Source: Geothermobacter ehrlichii
Lineage (GTDB): Bacteria > Desulfobacterota > Desulfuromonadia > Desulfuromonadales > Geothermobacteraceae
Assembly: GCF_008124615.1 (NCBI RefSeq)
Contig: NZ_VNIB01000009.1
Location: forward strand, 1 to 64,000
DNA length: 64,000 nucleotides
Direction of reading: 5' to 3'
A model generated the notes under the pieces. That model was not told the DNA's origin. It did no database searches and worked only from the letters and a program-made list of their open reading frames with translations. The position numbers and the translations under genes are program-made. Positions 61,773 through 64,000 of this stretch are shown here, piece by piece (position 1 is the stretch's first letter; every line of letters begins with the position of its first letter).

Positions 61773-62147
61773 TCACTCGCTTTTTTCGGGGTCTTGCCCG
61801 GCGCGTTCCCCCATCTGCAGGGTGCTGTTGAGCAGTACGCCCTCCTCGACCACCAGCACGGGCGTCTCGATGTTCCCCTCGACCCGGGCCGGCGCCCGCA
61901 GGTCGACCTTGACCGAAGCCCTGATATTGCCCTTGAAGCGACCGGAGAGAACCAGGGTGCCAACGGTGACTTCCGCCTCGATGTCGGCCTCCCGGCCGGC
62001 GATCAGGGTGTCGCGACTGGCGATCTCACCTTTGAAGCGACCGTCGAGACGCACGATTTCGTCGAACTGCAGCTTGCCCTCGAAACAGCTGCCCGGACCG
62101 AGAAAGGCCTTGATATCGCCCTTTTCCACCGGATGATCCTTTTTCAT
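61773..62147 (-). CDS. Bactofilin (polymer-forming cytoskeletal protein)
   Basis: A 124-aa DUF583 protein. Its central right-handed beta helix is formed by short repeats: LGPGSCFEGKLQFDEIVRLD, GRFKGEIASRDTLIAGREA and LVLSGRFKGNIRASVKVDLR. Bactofilins form filaments that place cell-wall enzymes or ParAB in other bacteria. Start ATG at 62147 with GGGGG upstream; ATG 62177, which has GGTGGAGG just before it, would add 10 residues and is an equal candidate. It lies 41 bases after parB on the same strand. Confidence 0.9.
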   Translation of the reverse strand: MKKDHPVEKGDIKAFLGPGSCFEGKLQFDEIVRLDGRFKGEIASRDTLIAGREADIEAEVTVGTLVLSGRFKGNIRASVKVDLRAPARVEGNIETPVLVVEEGVLLNSTLQMGERAGQDPEKSE

Positions 62148-62188
62148 GCCTGTCGTCCCCCTTTTCTCCCTGCGCATCTCGCCTCCAC

Positions 62189-63061
62189 CTAGTCGACGCC
62201 GAGCAGGGCGAGAATCCGCTCCAGCTCCTCGGCGGAAAAGTAGCTGATCTCCACCTTCCCCCCCTTGCCGCGGGGCAGGATCCTGACCTGGGTTCCCAGG
62301 GCGCGCTTCAGCTCTTCCTCCAGCCGCTTCAGCTCCGGATCGACCGGGGCCGGCTCCGACTTGCTGCGCGACGGCTGGCCGAAGTTCTTGATCTTCTTGA
62401 CCAGGGCCTCGCACTCACGGACCGAGAGCTTTCGGGCGACAACCTGGTCCCGGGCCTCGAGGATGTCCTCCTCGTCCTCCAGACCGAGCAGGGCGCGGGC
62501 GTGCCCCATGCTCAGTTCGCCGGCGATCACGTCGCTGCGCACCTTGCCCGGCAGCTTGAGCAGACGCAGCATGTTGGCCACCGTTGACCGTTCCCGTCCG
62601 ACGCGCCTGGCCACTTCTTCCTGCGACAGATCGAAGCTCTCCATCAGATGGCGGTAGGCCTCGGCTTCCTCGATTGGATTCAGGTCTTCGCGCTGGATGT
62701 TTTCGATCAGGGCCATTTCCAGGGCCCAATCCTCGGAGACATCCTGGATCACCACCGGCACTTCCTTCAGGCCGGCCTTCTGGGCCGCCCGCCAGCGGCG
62801 TTCGCCGGCGATGATCTGATAGTGACCATCCTGCTTGCGCACCACCAGGGGCTGGATGACCCCCTTCTCCCTGATGGAGGCCACCAGTTCGGCCATCTTG
62901 GCGCCATCGAAGGTCTTGCGCGGCTGCCGGCCGTGCGGCTTCAGCTCTTCGATGGGACAGAGAAAATATTTGCTGGCACCGGCCGTTTCGTTGCCGGCCG
63001 CCTTGCCGGCGCTGCTGATCAGCGCTCCGATACCTTTGCCGAGTGCGGGTCGTTTCGCCAT
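62189..63061 (-). CDS. parB: Chromosome partitioning protein ParB
   Basis: A 290-aa CTPase-type DNA-binding protein that loads on parS. It has the N-terminal KRPALGKGIGALISS, Box I (KPHGRQPRKTFDGAKMAELV), the CTP motif with YQIIAGERRWRAAQKAGL and IENIQREDLNPIEEAEAY, the HTH LSQEEVARRVGRERSTVANM, and a C-terminal dimerisation domain. The ATG at 63061 is 2 bases after the parA stop. No parS site (TGTTTCACGTGAAACA) was noticed in the window. Confidence 0.98.
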   Translation of the reverse strand: MAKRPALGKGIGALISSAGKAAGNETAGASKYFLCPIEELKPHGRQPRKTFDGAKMAELVASIREKGVIQPLVVRKQDGHYQIIAGERRWRAAQKAGLKEVPVVIQDVSEDWALEMALIENIQREDLNPIEEAEAYRHLMESFDLSQEEVARRVGRERSTVANMLRLLKLPGKVRSDVIAGELSMGHARALLGLEDEEDILEARDQVVARKLSVRECEALVKKIKNFGQPSRSKSEPAPVDPELKRLEEELKRALGTQVRILPRGKGGKVEISYFSAEELERILALLGVD

Positions 63062-63063
63062 GG

Positions 63064-63828
63064 TCACACCTCCGCCTGGATGATTTCCCGGGCCAGATCG
63101 AGGTAGGCCTGCGCCCCCTTGGATGCGATGTCGTAGAGCAGAACCGGCAGGCCGTGGCTCGGTGCCTCGGACAGACGAATGTTGCGGGGAATGATGGTCT
63201 CGCAGAGCTGTTCGGGGAAATGGGTGCGGATCTCCTCGCCGACCTGGTGCGAGAGATTGTTGCGCCCGTCGAACATGGTCAGCAGGATGTGGTCGAGGGA
63301 AAGACGGGGGTTCAGCTCCTGCCGAATCAGGGAGATGGTGTTGAGCAGCTGGCTCAAACCCTCCATCGCATAGTATTCGCACTGCATCGGAATCAGCACC
63401 CGGTTGGCAGCGGTCAGGGCATTGACCGTCAGCAGGCCGAGCGACGGCGGACAGTCGATGAGAATGTAACTGAATTCATCCTCGATTTCGGCCAGCAGCG
63501 CCTTGAGCTTCTTTTCCCTGGCAATGGCCGAAACCAGCTCCACCTCGGCGCCGATCAGGTCAGGCGTCGCCGGCATCACCTGCAGATGGTCGAGCTGGGT
63601 TGGCTGCAGCAGTTCGGCGGCGGAACACTCGCCGAGCAGCCCATGGTAGACGGTCAGCTCGAGATTCTCTTTCTCCAGGCCGATTCCGCTGGTGGCGTTG
63701 CCCTGAGGGTCCATGTCGACCAGCAGAGTCTTCTTTTCCGCCGTCGCCAGTGACGCCGCCAGGTTGACCGCGGTCGTGGTCTTGCCCACGCCCCCCTTCT
63801 GATTGGCTATCGCGATGATCTGTGCCAT
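63064..63828 (-). CDS. parA: Chromosome partitioning ATPase ParA (Soj)
   Basis: A 254-aa Walker ATPase. The deviant Walker A motif reads AIANQKGGVGKTTTAVNLAA. DMDPQGNATSGIG, YILIDCPPSLGLLTVNALTA and VLIPMQCEYYAMEGLSQLL are typical for chromosomal Soj. It lies directly before parB. This pair with bactofilin and atp genes is usual near the replication origin. Confidence 0.98.
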   Translation of the reverse strand: MAQIIAIANQKGGVGKTTTAVNLAASLATAEKKTLLVDMDPQGNATSGIGLEKENLELTVYHGLLGECSAAELLQPTQLDHLQVMPATPDLIGAEVELVSAIAREKKLKALLAEIEDEFSYILIDCPPSLGLLTVNALTAANRVLIPMQCEYYAMEGLSQLLNTISLIRQELNPRLSLDHILLTMFDGRNNLSHQVGEEIRTHFPEQLCETIIPRNIRLSEAPSHGLPVLLYDIASKGAQAYLDLAREIIQAEV

Positions 63829-63965
63829 TGAGAAACCTCTCCATCGGGCGGTTCAGGCCGCACAGGTTAGCATATTCGTTTCCGCCGTTGAAGTCTTAAA
63901 GGAGTACCCGGCCCGCCCGACGCCAGGCGTCATCCGTCGCATCTTCATGTTGCAACATATTGTTT

Positions 63966-64000
63966 TTACTGTTTTTTCCAAACAAGCAGCCACCTGGACG
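63966..64000 (-). CDS. Possible 3' end of an upstream gene (perhaps rsmG)
   Basis: One minus-strand frame entering at the right edge encodes SRWLLVWKKQ and a stop at 63966. The short basic ending is like the C-terminus of RsmG (16S rRNA G527 methyltransferase), which commonly precedes parA. With about ten codons visible this is only a positional guess. Another frame is also open up to a stop at about 63900. Confidence 0.3.
   Translation of the reverse strand, partial: SRWLLVWKKQ

Noticed and set aside
63947-63958. ATGTTGCAACAT as a parS site
   Set aside because: It does not match the TGTTTCACGTGAAACA consensus beyond a few bases.

Overview
The window is GC-rich DNA from a Gram-negative anaerobe, most likely of the Desulfuromonadales/Geobacter group. 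This is an inference. It rests on system II cytochrome c assembly genes, a split b/b' F-type ATP synthase operon next to bactofilin-parB-parA, rubrerythrin, a KamA-family radical SAM enzyme, and three genes that read best as selenoproteins. Genus and species cannot be decided from the sequence. No rRNA, tRNA or insertion sequence was seen.

Left part (1-14.7 kb): the start of a ccsA-like gene and resB, an MBL-fold hydrolase, a hybrid sensor kinase, then a metal-response block. This block has ArsR plus an SO_0444-type efflux permease, followed by a classical MerR promoter and merT, merP, a small Fe-S protein, a GDCCVxC protein and merF, with no merA. Standard ORF calling splits or truncates three genes here or nearby at in-frame TGA codons: the permease at 6652, the Fe-S protein at 8733, and a 50-residue membrane protein at 10709. 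Each TGA is followed at SECIS distance by a hairpin whose loop is, or contains, GUG, so I annotate them as selenocysteine codons. Serine dehydratase, a lipoate-ligase-like protein, a KamA-family protein, a free-standing tRNA-Thr editing domain and a pterin dehydratase follow.

Middle (14.8-29.1 kb): a complete type I-E CRISPR-Cas locus on the minus strand. It reads WYL regulator, Tat-exported HIRAN protein, cas3, cse1, cse2, cas7, cas5, cas6e, a toxin-antitoxin remnant, cas1, cas2, a short AT-rich leader, and a 55-repeat array. The WYL gene and cas3 share an upstream TGAGA-T(n)-TGAGA box, which suggests that WYL controls the operon. The toxin-antitoxin pair sits between the interference and adaptation genes, has its own promoter and palindrome, and its toxin gene is broken.

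Right part (29-64 kb): mostly housekeeping genes. These are hflKC, cardiolipin synthase (with a degenerate copy of its 3' end beyond hflC), rubrerythrin, uvrA, pdxA, a parvulin pair cotranscribed with mfd, nadA, tatBC, a PduO-type adenosyltransferase, an ABC-2 exporter, an HD-GYP protein, two FCD-type GntR regulators with recognisable operators, a potassium channel, dinB, the atp operon, bactofilin, parB and parA. A GTATAC-N-GTATAC box lies both upstream of the first gntR and upstream of the atp operon. The order atp-bactofilin-parB-parA suggests that the replication origin is not far beyond the right edge.
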